Positions 14,850 to 21,686 are shown, numbered from the stretch's first letter. The stretch is DNA of 27,498 nt from CAYPOY01 sp964412395 (GCA_964412395.1 CAYPOY010000023.1:1-27498); one strand, 5' to 3'. Made by a program: numbers and translations. The notes: generated by a model not told the origin, from the sequence alone.

Positions 14850-15764
14850 ATGACTAAATCCCCAATCCCCAATTGGTCATTGGTCATTGGTCATTTGTCA
14901 TTGCTCATTGTCCTGGCCGCGTGTGCACGTCCCGATGTTGCCTGGGATCGCATGCGTGAGACCAGCGTCTTGCGCGTGGGGATGGATGCCAGTTTCCCGC
15001 CTTTCGAGAGCATCGCCGCCGACGGGACACTGGTCGGGTTCGACGTTGACCTGGCGCGGGAGCTGGGCCGACGACTGGGGCCTGCCCTGAGCGAAGTCGA
15101 AGGGGTCGAAGTGCAATTCGTCGCCAATCTCCCCTACGACGGCCTCTACGACGCGCTGGCGGTGGGCCGCGTGGACGTCATCATCTCCGCGCTCGTCGTC
15201 AATCCTGCCAGGATGGCTGATTTCGCCTACTCGACCCCCTACTTCGATGCCGGGCAAGTACTGGTGGTGCGCCCCCCCTCTGTCCCCCCCGCGAGCGGGG
15301 GGGAAGAAAGGGGGGGCGGCGTCGAAGAGCGGCGTCCTGAGCCTGTCGAAGGGATGGCCGACCTGAGCGGGCGCACGCTGGCGGTGGAGTTCGGCACGCA
15401 GGGGGACCTGGAGGCGCGGAAGTGGGCGCGGAGGTTATTGGGCCTCACCGTCGTGTCCTGTGAGACGGCGGCCGAGGCACTGTCGGCAGTCGCGGCAGGG
15501 GAGGCCGACGGTGCGCTGGTGGATCACGTCTCGGCGCTGGCGGCGACGGCTCGAACGAATCTTCAGGCCAATGGCTCGCCGGAGCCCGGTGCGGGAAGCG
15601 AGTTGGTCATCGTGGGGCAACCAGTCGTCGAAGAGCCCTACGCCGTGGCCTTGCATCGAGAAAGCCGGCGTCTCATGCGGGCGATCAACGAGGCGCTGGT
15701 GGAGATGAAGGCGGATGGAACGATGGATGCACTGGTAGCGAAGTGGCTGGAGAAGGGATTGTAG
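14850..15764 (+). CDS. orphan family-3 solute-binding lipoprotein with repeat-derived insertions
   Basis: A 304-residue extracellular amino-acid-type binding protein (SBP_bac_3). ATG at 14850 has GGAAG about 8 bases upstream. Residues 1-25 are a signal peptide ending in the lipobox LAAC (Cys25), and its hydrophobic core is encoded by ATTGGTC/ATTTGTC-type repeat DNA. Family features include VGMDASFPPFESIAADGTLV, DVDLARELGRRL, YDGLYDALAVGRVDVIISAL, FAYSTPYFDAGQVLVVR and GRTLAVEFGTQGDLEARKW. Compared with the ABC-linked binding protein in this window it has two extra segments, residues 79-85 and 141-168, both encoded by recognisable repeats. No permease or ATPase adjoins it. It may lend ligand to another transporter, or act as a sensor for the divergent SARP regulator (inference). 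Confidence 0.85.
   Translation: MTKSPIPNWSLVIGHLSLLIVLAACARPDVAWDRMRETSVLRVGMDASFPPFESIAADGTLVGFDVDLARELGRRLGPALSEVEGVEVQFVANLPYDGLYDALAVGRVDVIISALVVNPARMADFAYSTPYFDAGQVLVVRPPSVPPASGGEERGGGVEERRPEPVEGMADLSGRTLAVEFGTQGDLEARKWARRLLGLTVVSCETAAEALSAVAAGEADGALVDHVSALAATARTNLQANGSPEPGAGSELVIVGQPVVEEPYAVALHRESRRLMRAINEALVEMKADGTMDALVAKWLEKGL
14859..14911. repeat. ATTGGTC low-complexity repeat encoding a signal peptide
   Basis: Tandem heptamer-like units (CCCCAATCCCCAATTGGTC, then ATTGGTC, ATTGGTC, ATTTGTC, ATTGCTC, ATTG) cover codons 4 to about 21 of the binding protein. This is the kind of low-complexity DNA normally found between genes, yet it reads as NWSLVIGHLSLLIVL, a workable export signal core. 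Confidence 0.7.
15085..15104. repeat. in-frame CCCTGAGCGAAGTCGAAGGG repeat
   Basis: This 20-base element, a known type of dispersed repeat in such genomes (reverse complement reads CCTTCGACTTCGCTCAGG), encodes ALSEVEG at residues 79-85. It falls where the paralogous binding protein has no corresponding residues. Confidence 0.65.
15272..15316. repeat. in-frame C-run/G-run palindrome in the binding-protein gene
   Basis: CCCCCCC-TCTGT-CCCCCCC-GCGAGC-GGGGGGG-AAGAAA-GGGGGGG forms a nested palindrome encoding PPSVPPASGGEERGGG. It is the same type as 13265-13304. Confidence 0.7.
15336..15353. repeat. in-frame CCTGAGCCTGTCGAAGGG repeat
   Basis: A variant of the 15085-15104 element, encoding PEPVEG directly after the C/G palindrome. 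Together they add about 28 residues at one loop of the binding protein. Confidence 0.65.
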
Positions 15765-15813
15765 GGCCCAGAGCCCAGATCTCAAATCCCAAAGCCAGCG
15801 CAAGGATGACCTG

Positions 15814-16998
15814 TCAGTCAGGCAGCGGCAGGGAGAAGATCGTCACCAGTGTACTCACGAGAGCAGTGAGTTGCCCACCAGTGAAACGGTCGAGCCCGAG
15901 AAAGAAAGCCGCTCCCAGCGCCGCCACTGCCAGTGTCACCAGGATAGCGCGCGCGGCCGACAGTTGGTGCGCCGTTCGCAGGGCCTGTGCCAGCCAGACG
16001 AACCCCACCACGCCAGCGAAGGCTGACATCCCCTCGCAGAGCAGGTTGAGGTAAGGGCGTATGCGGATTATCCCTCTCACATGGCCTGACAGGTAAGGCA
16101 CCAGCGTGACGAGCGTGGTCAGCAGCGCCACCAGCACAATCCAGACTGAAAGGGCCACCGCCGTCAGGTGGGCGTGTGTCTTGAGGTCCCGCCGACCGCC
16201 CAGCAGACGCGCCCCCACCCAGGTCAGCAGCGCGACAGGAGCGCAGACCAGCGCCAATGTCAGGGTCAGCAGTGGTACCTGGACGGCGCAGCGGAGCGCG
16301 TCGGTGGGGAGTTGACTGCGGGGATCATATTGGCTGAACCGCAGCCCCAGCGCGACGGTCAGGGCCACGCGCCAGGCCGAGGCGAAGAGCGCGGCCATTA
16401 CGAGGGCCATCAGGCTGCGTCCCCAGGAGGCCAGTTCGATCTCCGGCAGGAAGGTCCAGGACCGGTTAAAGGTGAACGCCGCGCCCCATGCCTCTAGCAG
16501 GGTGATGAAACTGCGTCCGCGTGGCCTGGAGGCCGGCCCGAGGGCCTCTCGTATGTCCACGTGCCGCAGGTCAGTGCCGCAGCGGTCGCAGAGGTAGGCC
16601 CAGCCGGGATTGCGAAAGCCACAGCGCGGGCACACACGCTGGGCCAGAGAAGGCGAAGTCTCGGCGGCGGAAGCGCCCCACGCCCACTTGGCCGACGTCC
16701 GGGGGCTAGTCAGGCGGGGGAACAGGGGGGACGGGGCCATGCCATCCATTGGCTGCTGGCGCAGGCGTTGGAGACCCGTGGCCGCAGACGTATTATCAGG
16801 ATTGATAACCAGGACGTTCTCCAGGCACACGGTCTTGTCAATTGTGGTCTCGACGACGGAACTGAGCCACAGCCAGGCTTGCTCGTTGCGCTGATCCAGT
16901 TCGATGACGCGGATGAGGATGTTCCGAGCCCGCTCCTCCTCGCCTGCCTGTGCTGCTTCGACGCCTTGCTCCAGCAGTGTTTCGACTTGCCCTCTCAT
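15814..16998 (-). CDS. TPR / zinc-ribbon / multispanning membrane protein (Yip1-like)
   Basis: A 394-residue membrane protein. GGGGGAGAG precedes the ATG at 16998. Residues 5-80 are a TPR-like helical pair (EAAQAGEEERARNILIRVIE, NEQAWLWLSSVVE), the N-terminal module of many Anaerolineae proteins. Residues 123-140 form a zinc ribbon with CPRC and CDRC (Cys123, 126, 137, 140). Residues about 205-390 hold five or six hydrophobic segments resembling a Yip1-type membrane domain (SLMALVMAALFASAWRVAL, LLTLTLALVCAPVALLTWVG, VIWVLVALL-like stretch, AILVTLAVAALGAAFFLGL). Function is unknown. It converges on the orphan binding-protein gene with only 49 bases between the stops. Confidence 0.8.
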   Translation of the reverse strand: MRGQVETLLEQGVEAAQAGEEERARNILIRVIELDQRNEQAWLWLSSVVETTIDKTVCLENVLVINPDNTSAATGLQRLRQQPMDGMAPSPLFPRLTSPRTSAKWAWGASAAETSPSLAQRVCPRCGFRNPGWAYLCDRCGTDLRHVDIREALGPASRPRGRSFITLLEAWGAAFTFNRSWTFLPEIELASWGRSLMALVMAALFASAWRVALTVALGLRFSQYDPRSQLPTDALRCAVQVPLLTLTLALVCAPVALLTWVGARLLGGRRDLKTHAHLTAVALSVWIVLVALLTTLVTLVPYLSGHVRGIIRIRPYLNLLCEGMSAFAGVVGFVWLAQALRTAHQLSAARAILVTLAVAALGAAFFLGLDRFTGGQLTALVSTLVTIFSLPLPD

Positions 16999-17022
16999 AC
17001 TGCTCTCCCCCGCCGCGTTCGC

Positions 17023-17106
17023 CGAAGGTCTCTGCCCGAGGCGTAAAGGGCTCGGTCGGGAGACCTTCGCCCATCAGCCTGGGTAGACCTTCGCCCATCA
17101 GCCTGG
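17023..17106. repeat. long hairpin plus 24-bp tandem direct repeat
   Basis: CGAAGGTCTC (17023-17032) pairs with GAGACCTTCG (17060-17069), and inner CCGAG/CTCGG bases lengthen the stem. The right arm then starts a direct repeat with unit AGACCTTCGCCCATCAGCCT at 17061 and 17085, period 24. It lies between the ABC ATPase stop and the start of the TPR/zinc-ribbon gene, both on the minus strand, and may end or separate transcripts. No T-run follows. Confidence 0.6.
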
Positions 17107-17172
17107 AATGTGAGGGCAGGGGAAGCACCTCAATGGACTCTCGGGGCACGGTCAGGAGGCTGGCCCCAGCTC

Positions 17173-17910
17173 TCACTGATGCAGGATTTGGCTCAGGAAC
17201 TGCTTGGTCCGTTCCTCCTTGGGCGCGGTGAATAATTCTTCTGGCGTGTCTTCCTCAACGATAGAGCCGTTGTCCATGATAATAACCCGATCGGCAGCAG
17301 CTCTGGTGAAACCCATCTCGTGGGAGACGACCACCATAGTCATTCCCTCTCGCGCCAGGTCCAACATCACGTCCAGCACTCCTTTGATCATCTCCGGGTC
17401 GAGAGCCGAAGTGGGCTCGTCGAAGAGCATGATCTTGGGATTCATCGCCAACGCGCGGGCGATGGCTACCCGCTGCTGCTGACCACCGGAAAGCTGCGAG
17501 GGATAGGAATTCCATTTCTCAGCGATGCCCACCTTGGCCAACTGCTCCCGGGCGGTGGCCTGTGCCTCTTCCTGATTACGCTTACGCACAACACGCTGGG
17601 CCAGAGCGATGTTCTCCAGGGCCGTCAGGTGCGGGAAGAGGTTGAAGAGCTGGAAAACCATCCCAATCTCGGCCCGTACCTCGTTGATGTTCGGTGCGTC
17701 GGTGATGGAGACACCATCAATAATGATACGTCCGCTGTCTATCGACTCCAGGTTGTTGATGCAACGCAGGAGAGTGGATTTGCCCGCGCCCGAGGGACCG
17801 ATGATAACCACGACTTCTCCCGGGGCAACTTCCGTACTGACGTCAACGACGGCTTTCACGTGACCAAAGCTCTTATAGACGTGTTCTATTACAATGATAG
17901 GCTCACTCAA
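17173..17910 (-). CDS. polar amino acid-type ABC transporter ATP-binding protein
   Basis: A 245-residue ATPase of the GlnQ/HisP family that powers import at the inner face of the membrane. Walker A is GPSGAGKST (38-46), Q-loop Gln87, signature LSGGQQQRVAIARAL (140-154), Walker B IMLFDEP (160-166), D-loop SALDPE and switch His197 (VVSHEMGF). All catalytic motifs are intact. The start is a TTG at 17910, overlapping the permease stop by 8 bases, with GGAGG seven bases upstream inside the permease gene, so translation is coupled. Substrate cannot be read from the ATPase; the family takes up polar amino acids and related compounds. Confidence 0.95.
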   Translation of the reverse strand: MSEPIIVIEHVYKSFGHVKAVVDVSTEVAPGEVVVIIGPSGAGKSTLLRCINNLESIDSGRIIIDGVSITDAPNINEVRAEIGMVFQLFNLFPHLTALENIALAQRVVRKRNQEEAQATAREQLAKVGIAEKWNSYPSQLSGGQQQRVAIARALAMNPKIMLFDEPTSALDPEMIKGVLDVMLDLAREGMTMVVVSHEMGFTRAAADRVIIMDNGSIVEEDTPEELFTAPKEERTKQFLSQILHQ

Positions 17911-18688
17911 TGGCCGTCCTCCTTTCGACGATACGCACCAGAAGGGACAGGAACAGAGTCAATATCAGATATAAGAGTGCGACAGTGTTATATCCCTCGA
18001 AGGCACGGAAGGTACGGGACACGTATAAGCGTCCCATCTGCAAGAGGTCTGGTAAGGCGATGACAGCGATCAGCGAGGAGTCCTTGAGCATAGCGATAAA
18101 GTCGTTCCCCAGGGGGGGCAGAATGCGGCGAATGGCTTGAGGCAGGATCACATGGCGCATAGCCTGCAAGTAGCTCATGCCCAGAGAGCGAGCAGCCTCC
18201 ATCTGACCACGTTCGATGGACTGGATTCCGCTCCTGTAGACCTCGGTCAGATAAGCGCCATAGCATATCGCCATGCCAAGCACCGCAGCCGGGATACCTT
18301 GTAGGTCTATCCTTCCACCGGTGGCATCGCGTAACATGGGAGTGATGACATATCCCATGTACAAGATGATAACCAGAAGGGGAACGCCCCGCATTACCTC
18401 CACGTAGAGAGTAGATACAGCGTACAGGATGGGATTCTTGGTCACCCGCATCAAGCCAAATATCAAACCCACCACCAACGCAATGCCATAGGAAATGAAG
18501 GTGACCTGCAAGGTGAGCTTCAATCCATCCATCACAAATCGAATAACTTTGAGATATGCTTCGGAGGTCAGCACTGACCAGCCGATGGTGATACCCACGA
18601 TGGATAGGATGAGCACCCACCAGGGAATGCGCTCCCAGGGAATGGGCAGCGCCCTGCCGCGTCTCAGTTTTTCTGCTTCAGCAGTCAT
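17903..18688 (-). CDS. polar amino acid-type ABC transporter permease
   Basis: A 261-residue inner-membrane permease of the HisM/GlnP type. I chose ATG at 18688 (GGGGAG 7 bases upstream, MTAEAEKLRR); the frame extends to 18892 but that part crosses repeat DNA. Hydrophobic segments lie near residues 22-40, 57-80, 96-116, 132-150 and 232-252. The cytoplasmic EAA loop is intact (GIQSIERGQMEAARSLGMS, YLQAMRHVILPQAIRRILPP). One permease implies a homodimeric channel. It follows the binding-protein gene after 265 bases containing two hairpins and overlaps the ATPase gene. Confidence 0.93.
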   Translation of the reverse strand: MTAEAEKLRRGRALPIPWERIPWWVLILSIVGITIGWSVLTSEAYLKVIRFVMDGLKLTLQVTFISYGIALVVGLIFGLMRVTKNPILYAVSTLYVEVMRGVPLLVIILYMGYVITPMLRDATGGRIDLQGIPAAVLGMAICYGAYLTEVYRSGIQSIERGQMEAARSLGMSYLQAMRHVILPQAIRRILPPLGNDFIAMLKDSSLIAVIALPDLLQMGRLYVSRTFRAFEGYNTVALLYLILTLFLSLLVRIVERRTAIE

Positions 18689-18730
18689 ATTCACTCCCCA
18701 GGTGATAAGTCTGGTTGGCCCGATTGTCAC

Positions 18731-18762
18731 CCCCCCCCCAACCCCCCAGTGGACGGGGGGGG
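18731..18762. repeat. C-run/G-run hairpin between binding protein and permease
   Basis: Nine Cs, two As, six Cs, then AGTGGAC and eight Gs form a GC hairpin 43 bases before the permease start. It is related to the in-frame palindromes at 13265 and 15272 and may limit read-through into the permease. Confidence 0.5.
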
Positions 18763-18866
18763 AACAGGCCTGTGCAAAAGCCTTGGTAGCAACTAAGGCT
18801 GCTGGTTTGTTGATAAGATTGGAGAGGTTCCAGAAACCCACCGATGCCTGGCTGGTTAAGGGGGGA

Positions 18867-18897
18867 CATCGGTGGGGGTTGAGAGCCCCCACCGATG
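18867..18897 (-). terminator. 12-bp perfect hairpin after the binding-protein gene (partial terminator or mRNA stabiliser)
   Basis: CATCGGTGGGGG (18867-18878) and CCCCCACCGATG (18886-18897) form a perfect stem with a 7-base loop, 56 bases after the binding-protein stop. No T-run follows on the minus strand. By analogy with REP elements after malE, such a hairpin may protect the binding-protein mRNA and lower permease expression; that role is inferred. ACCGATGCC at 18839-18847 repeats part of one arm. Confidence 0.55.
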
Positions 18898-18953
18898 GAG
18901 AAGCCTGCCATTATCAACGGGCTCTGACTCAGGAGCGAAGGGTACTTCCCCCC

Positions 18954-20453
18954 TCACTCGGTGCCAAAGTACTTCTCGTAGATCTCGTCGTATTTGCCGC
19001 TGGCCCTGACAGCCGCCAACCCTCTGTTGATGGCCTCCAGAAGATCTGGCCTGTCCTTGTTGACGGCGATGCCGTATTGCTCCTCGGTATAGACCCCGTC
19101 CAGGACCTTGAGGTTCATCTCCGGGTTGGCTTTGACGATGTCTATAGCGGTCGGGCCGTCGGCCACCGCCGCGTCCACGTCACCGTTGGCCAACGCCTGG
19201 AAAGCGAGCGTGTTCTCATCGTACCGGGCCACCTCGGCCTCAGTGTCCTCTGTTAGCCAGATGTCGCCAGTCGTGCCCATCTGCACGCCCACCTTCTTGC
19301 CAGCCAAATCTTCGGGGCCGGTGATGTCGGTGGTGCCGGCGCGGACGGTGATCATCTGCCCGGCGTTGAAGTAAGGGTCACTGAAGTCAACGGTCTTGGC
19401 CCGTTCTTCGGTGATGGTGGCAGCCGAGATGACGGCGTCAAACTCGCCTGAGGCGAGCGCGACGAAGATGCCGTCCCAACGGGTGTTGACGATCTCAAGC
19501 TCGAAGCCGGCCTCCTCGGCGATGGCGGCTATCAGTTCCGGATCGAAGCCCACGATGTTCCCTGCTTCGTCCACGTACTCGAAAGGCGGGTATTCAGCGT
19601 TGTTGCCGATGGTAACCTTGCCGAGCGCGGGGGCCGCCTCCTCGGTGCCAAAGTACTTCTCGTAGATCTCGTCGTATTTGCCGCTGGCCCTGACAGCCGC
19701 CAACCCTCTGTTGATGGCCTCCAGAAGATCTGGCCTGTCCTTGTTGACGGCGATGCCGTATTGCTCCTCGGTATAGACCCCGTCCAGGACCTTGAGGTTC
19801 ATCTCCGGGTTGGCTTTGACGATGTCTATAGCGGTCGGGCCGTCGGCCACCGCCGCGTCCACGTCACCGTTGGCCAACGCCTGGAAAGCGAGCGTGTTCT
19901 CATCGTACCGGGCCACCTCGGCCTCAGTGTCCTCTGTTAGCCAGATGTCGCCAGTCGTGCCCATCTGCACGCCCACCTTCTTGCCAGCCAAATCTTCGGG
20001 GCCGGTGATGTCGGTGGTGCCGGCGCGGACGGTGATCATCTGCCCGGCGTTGAAGTAAGGGTCACTGAAGTCAACGGTCTTGGCCCGTTCTTCGGTGATG
20101 GTGGCAGCCGAGATGACGGCGTCAAACTCGCCTGAGGCGAGCGCGACGAAGATGCCGTCCCAACGGGTGTTGACGATCTCAAGCTCGAAGCCGGCCTCCT
20201 CGGCGATGGCGGCTATCAGTTCCGGATCGAAGCCCACGATGTTCCCTGCTTCGTCCACGTACTCGAAAGGCGGGTATTCAGCGTTGTTGCCGATGATGAC
20301 CTTACCGAGCGCGGGGGCCGCTTCCTCAGTGGGAGCCTCGGTGGGCGCCTCGGTGGGCGCCGCCTCTTCCGTAGCAGGTGCACCACATGCGACAACCATC
20401 GTCATCACTATCGTCAGGATTGTCATCAGGGACAGTATCTTGGTTGCTTTCAT
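18954..20453 (-). CDS. ABC solute-binding lipoprotein with two tandem, nearly identical binding domains
   Basis: A 499-residue lipoprotein. ATG at 20453 is preferred over the adjacent ATG at 20456 because AAGGAG then sits 7 bases upstream; three GGAGAA(A/T)AA-type units lie in tandem there. Signal peptide and lipobox VVAC give Cys23, then a Glu/Ala/Pro/Thr linker. Domain 1 (about 49-271) and domain 2 (about 277-499) are each a full family-3 binding domain (NNAEYPPFEYVDEAGNIVGF, TRWDGIFVALASGEFDAVIS, FSDPYFNAGQMITVR, GKKVGVQMGTTGDIW, YDEIYEKYFGTE). They differ at one residue (VIIG versus VTIG) and are joined by EAAPA. Normal members have one domain of about 230 residues. It heads the ABC operon; the ligand is probably an amino acid or a methylated derivative (inference from context). 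Confidence 0.93.
   Translation of the reverse strand: MKATKILSLMTILTIVMTMVVACGAPATEEAAPTEAPTEAPTEEAAPALGKVIIGNNAEYPPFEYVDEAGNIVGFDPELIAAIAEEAGFELEIVNTRWDGIFVALASGEFDAVISAATITEERAKTVDFSDPYFNAGQMITVRAGTTDITGPEDLAGKKVGVQMGTTGDIWLTEDTEAEVARYDENTLAFQALANGDVDAAVADGPTAIDIVKANPEMNLKVLDGVYTEEQYGIAVNKDRPDLLEAINRGLAAVRASGKYDEIYEKYFGTEEAAPALGKVTIGNNAEYPPFEYVDEAGNIVGFDPELIAAIAEEAGFELEIVNTRWDGIFVALASGEFDAVISAATITEERAKTVDFSDPYFNAGQMITVRAGTTDITGPEDLAGKKVGVQMGTTGDIWLTEDTEAEVARYDENTLAFQALANGDVDAAVADGPTAIDIVKANPEMNLKVLDGVYTEEQYGIAVNKDRPDLLEAINRGLAAVRASGKYDEIYEKYFGTE
18957..19640. repeat. 684-bp tandem duplication, copy A (C-terminal domain)
   Basis: It matches 19641-20324 with a period of 684 bases (228 codons). 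Positions 18957-19611, 655 bases, are identical to the other copy; the last 29 bases have five differences. Confidence 0.95.
19641..20324. repeat. 684-bp tandem duplication, copy B (N-terminal domain)
   Basis: Partner of 18957-19640. The differences lie at the end encoding the linker and the first residues of the domain (KVIIG here, KVTIG in the other copy). Confidence 0.95.
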
Positions 20454-20605
20454 CATTTTTCTCCTTATTCTCCTTTTTCTCCTTTGAGTAACAGCTAAGT
20501 TTGACTTTATACGTGGAACCTGCGAGAACGCAAATATCATTGTGCCTGGCTGACCACCTCCTTTCGCGACGTCCACGACAAATCGGAACGCCCTAAACTG
20601 ACGTG

Positions 20606-20634
20606 AGTTTATCACGTTTAGCATTCAAAGTCAA
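20606..20634 (-). promoter_or_regulatory. sigma70-type promoter of the ABC transporter operon
   Basis: On the minus strand TTGACT (20629-20634) and TAAACT (20606-20611) are separated by exactly 17 bases. Predicted start is near 20599, with a leader of about 145 bases before the binding-protein start. Confidence 0.65.
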
Positions 20635-20645
20635 GAGCGCGCATT

Positions 20646-20668
20646 AGGTCATGTAAAATGTTCGACCT
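20646..20668. promoter_or_regulatory. inverted repeat AGGTC-N13-GACCT next to the -35 box (operator candidate)
   Basis: Five-base arms at 20646-20650 and 20664-20668 lie directly upstream of the transporter promoter, a usual position for an activator site. The arms are short, so chance is possible. Confidence 0.25.
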
Positions 20669-20713
20669 GTGCAATTAGCACTTGGCCTTACGAGTTGTGA
20701 GTCACTGTTGGAT

Positions 20714-20792
20714 CTTTTCGGACGCAAAAAGGGACAATCCTGAGCAAGAAAACGGGTTTCTGATCACCGCTATGATTTTGTCCAAAGTCCAG
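20714..20792 (+). repeat. dispersed repeat copy 2
   Basis: Matches the reverse complement of 552-630 at 77 of 79 bases. It lacks the distal inverted end seen in copy 1. It contains GCTATGATTTTG, a possible -10-like sequence pointing to the corrinoid gene; in copy 1 the same sequence points to the lipoprotein gene. Confidence 0.75.
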
Positions 20793-20843
20793 AAACATGC
20801 CAGGATGGTGATTTGCTTATGGGCTTGGGATAGCTCAGTAGGT

Positions 20844-20880
20844 CCGACGGTGTCTCTGGAGGGGGGCACCCCAACGTCGG
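20844..20880. repeat. imperfect palindrome upstream of the corrinoid-gene promoter
   Basis: CCGACG (20844-20849) pairs with CGTCGG (20875-20880), with an inner GGTG/CACC pair and G-rich loop. It lies just upstream of the -35 box, so it would be a DNA site rather than part of the mRNA if that promoter is used. Confidence 0.4.
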
Positions 20881-20891
20881 GATGCTGGCAC

Positions 20892-20920
20892 TGGACAAAC
20901 CGGCTTGTTAGTGGCATAAT
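20892..20920 (+). promoter_or_regulatory. sigma70-type promoter of the corrinoid/methyltransferase operon
   Basis: TGGACA (20892-20897) and CATAAT (20915-20920), each five of six consensus bases, are 17 bases apart. Predicted start is near 20927, about 80 bases before the GTG start. Confidence 0.55.
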
Positions 20921-21005
20921 TAGCCCCGGGGTTTGGCGCTTCAAGGCAGAAAAGGCAACGGTTTTGATCACGGAAGATAAGAACCAATTAGGAGGTCAAA
21001 GGGAA

Positions 21006-21644
21006 GTGGTAGACATCTTGGGGAAAATCGCCTCGAACCTGTACGACGGTGCTGACGAGGCAGTTGCCGAGTTGGTCCAAGAGGCACTGGATCAGGGAAT
21101 GAAGCCAGGGGAAATTCTGTCTGGCGGCCTGATCGCCGGCATGGACGAGGTCGGTAAGGACTTCAAGGCGGGTGATCTCTTCGTGCCCGAGGTGCTCATA
21201 GCGGCCCGGGCCATGCACGCTGGCATGGGAGTCTTGCGACCGCTGCTGGCGGTGAGTGACGTGCCCAGCGCGGGCAAGTATGTCATCGGCACGATGGAGG
21301 GTGACTTGCACGACATTGGCAAGAACCTGGTCAAGATGATGATCGAGGGTGCTGGCTTTGAGACAATTGACCTGGGGACAGACGTGAGGCCGGATGCCTT
21401 TGTGGACGCCGTGCGCGAGCACCAGCCTGAGATCGTAGGGATGAGTGCCCTGCTGACCACCACGATGGTCAACATGAAAAGCACCATTGAAGCGTTGGAA
21501 GAGGCGGGGTTGCGCGAATCGGTCAGAATCATGGTCGGCGGCGCGCCGGTGACGGCAGCCTTTGCCGAGGAGATCGGGGCCGATGCCTACGCGCCCGATG
21601 CAGCCAGCGCCGTGGATGTCGCCCGGAGTATGGTAGGGGCGTGA
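21006..21644 (+). CDS. corrinoid (B12-binding) methyl-carrier protein
   Basis: A 212-residue cytoplasmic protein of the MtaC/MtbC/MttC family that carries a methyl group on its cobalamin between a substrate methyltransferase and a downstream acceptor. The start is GTG at 21006: AGGAGG lies 10 bases upstream and family homology begins right there (VVDILGKIASNLYDG). The frame is open back to 20682, but that stretch crosses repeat DNA. Residues 1-85 are the helical cap (EALDQGMKPGEILSGGLIAG, FVPEVLIAARAMHAGMGVL). Residues 90-212 are the B12-binding Rossmann domain with the cobalt-ligand motif DLHDIG (Asp100, His102, Gly105), SALLTTTM and GGAPVT. It is the first gene of a five-gene plus-strand set and presumably serves all three methyltransferases. 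Confidence 0.93.
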   Translation: MVDILGKIASNLYDGADEAVAELVQEALDQGMKPGEILSGGLIAGMDEVGKDFKAGDLFVPEVLIAARAMHAGMGVLRPLLAVSDVPSAGKYVIGTMEGDLHDIGKNLVKMMIEGAGFETIDLGTDVRPDAFVDAVREHQPEIVGMSALLTTTMVNMKSTIEALEEAGLRESVRIMVGGAPVTAAFAEEIGADAYAPDAASAVDVARSMVGA

Positions 21645-21686
21645 AACGTAAAACGTGAAACGTAATCACCACGCATCACGCTTCAC
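21642..21686. repeat. TGAAACGTAAAACGTGAAACG repeat beginning at the corrinoid stop codon
   Basis: The repeat starts with the TGA stop itself. Arms GTGAAACGT (21655-21663) and ACGCTTCAC (21678-21686) can pair with one mismatch. The same string begins at the stop of the next gene. Confidence 0.7.

Larger units (their letters stand above)
20454..21005. other. divergent control region of transporter and methyltransferase operons
   Basis: About 550 bases without a gene. Contents: minus-strand promoter (20606-20634), an inverted repeat upstream of it (20646-20668), dispersed repeat copy 2 (20714-20792), a hairpin (20844-20880), plus-strand promoter (20892-20920) and the AGGAGG ribosome site of the corrinoid gene (20990-20995). 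A second strong ribosome-site-like AAAGGAGG (about 20559-20566, minus) lies in the transporter leader with no well-spaced start codon. Confidence 0.65.

Noticed and set aside
20454..20624. N-terminal extension of the tandem binding protein, including MIFAFSQVPRIK
   Set aside because: It puts a basic stretch before the signal peptide and crosses the predicted promoter; three tandem ribosome sites sit at the MKATK start.
20827..20843. GGGATAGCTCAGTAGGT resembles a tRNA D-arm
   Set aside because: No acceptor stem, anticodon arm or T-arm follows at the right spacing.
20682..21005. N-terminal extension of the corrinoid protein
   Set aside because: It is translated repeat and promoter DNA; AGGAGG and family homology place the start at GTG 21006.
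20793..21005. Possible cobalamin riboswitch before the corrinoid gene
   Set aside because: I could not find the B12 box or the conserved core; the visible hairpin lies upstream of the predicted promoter.
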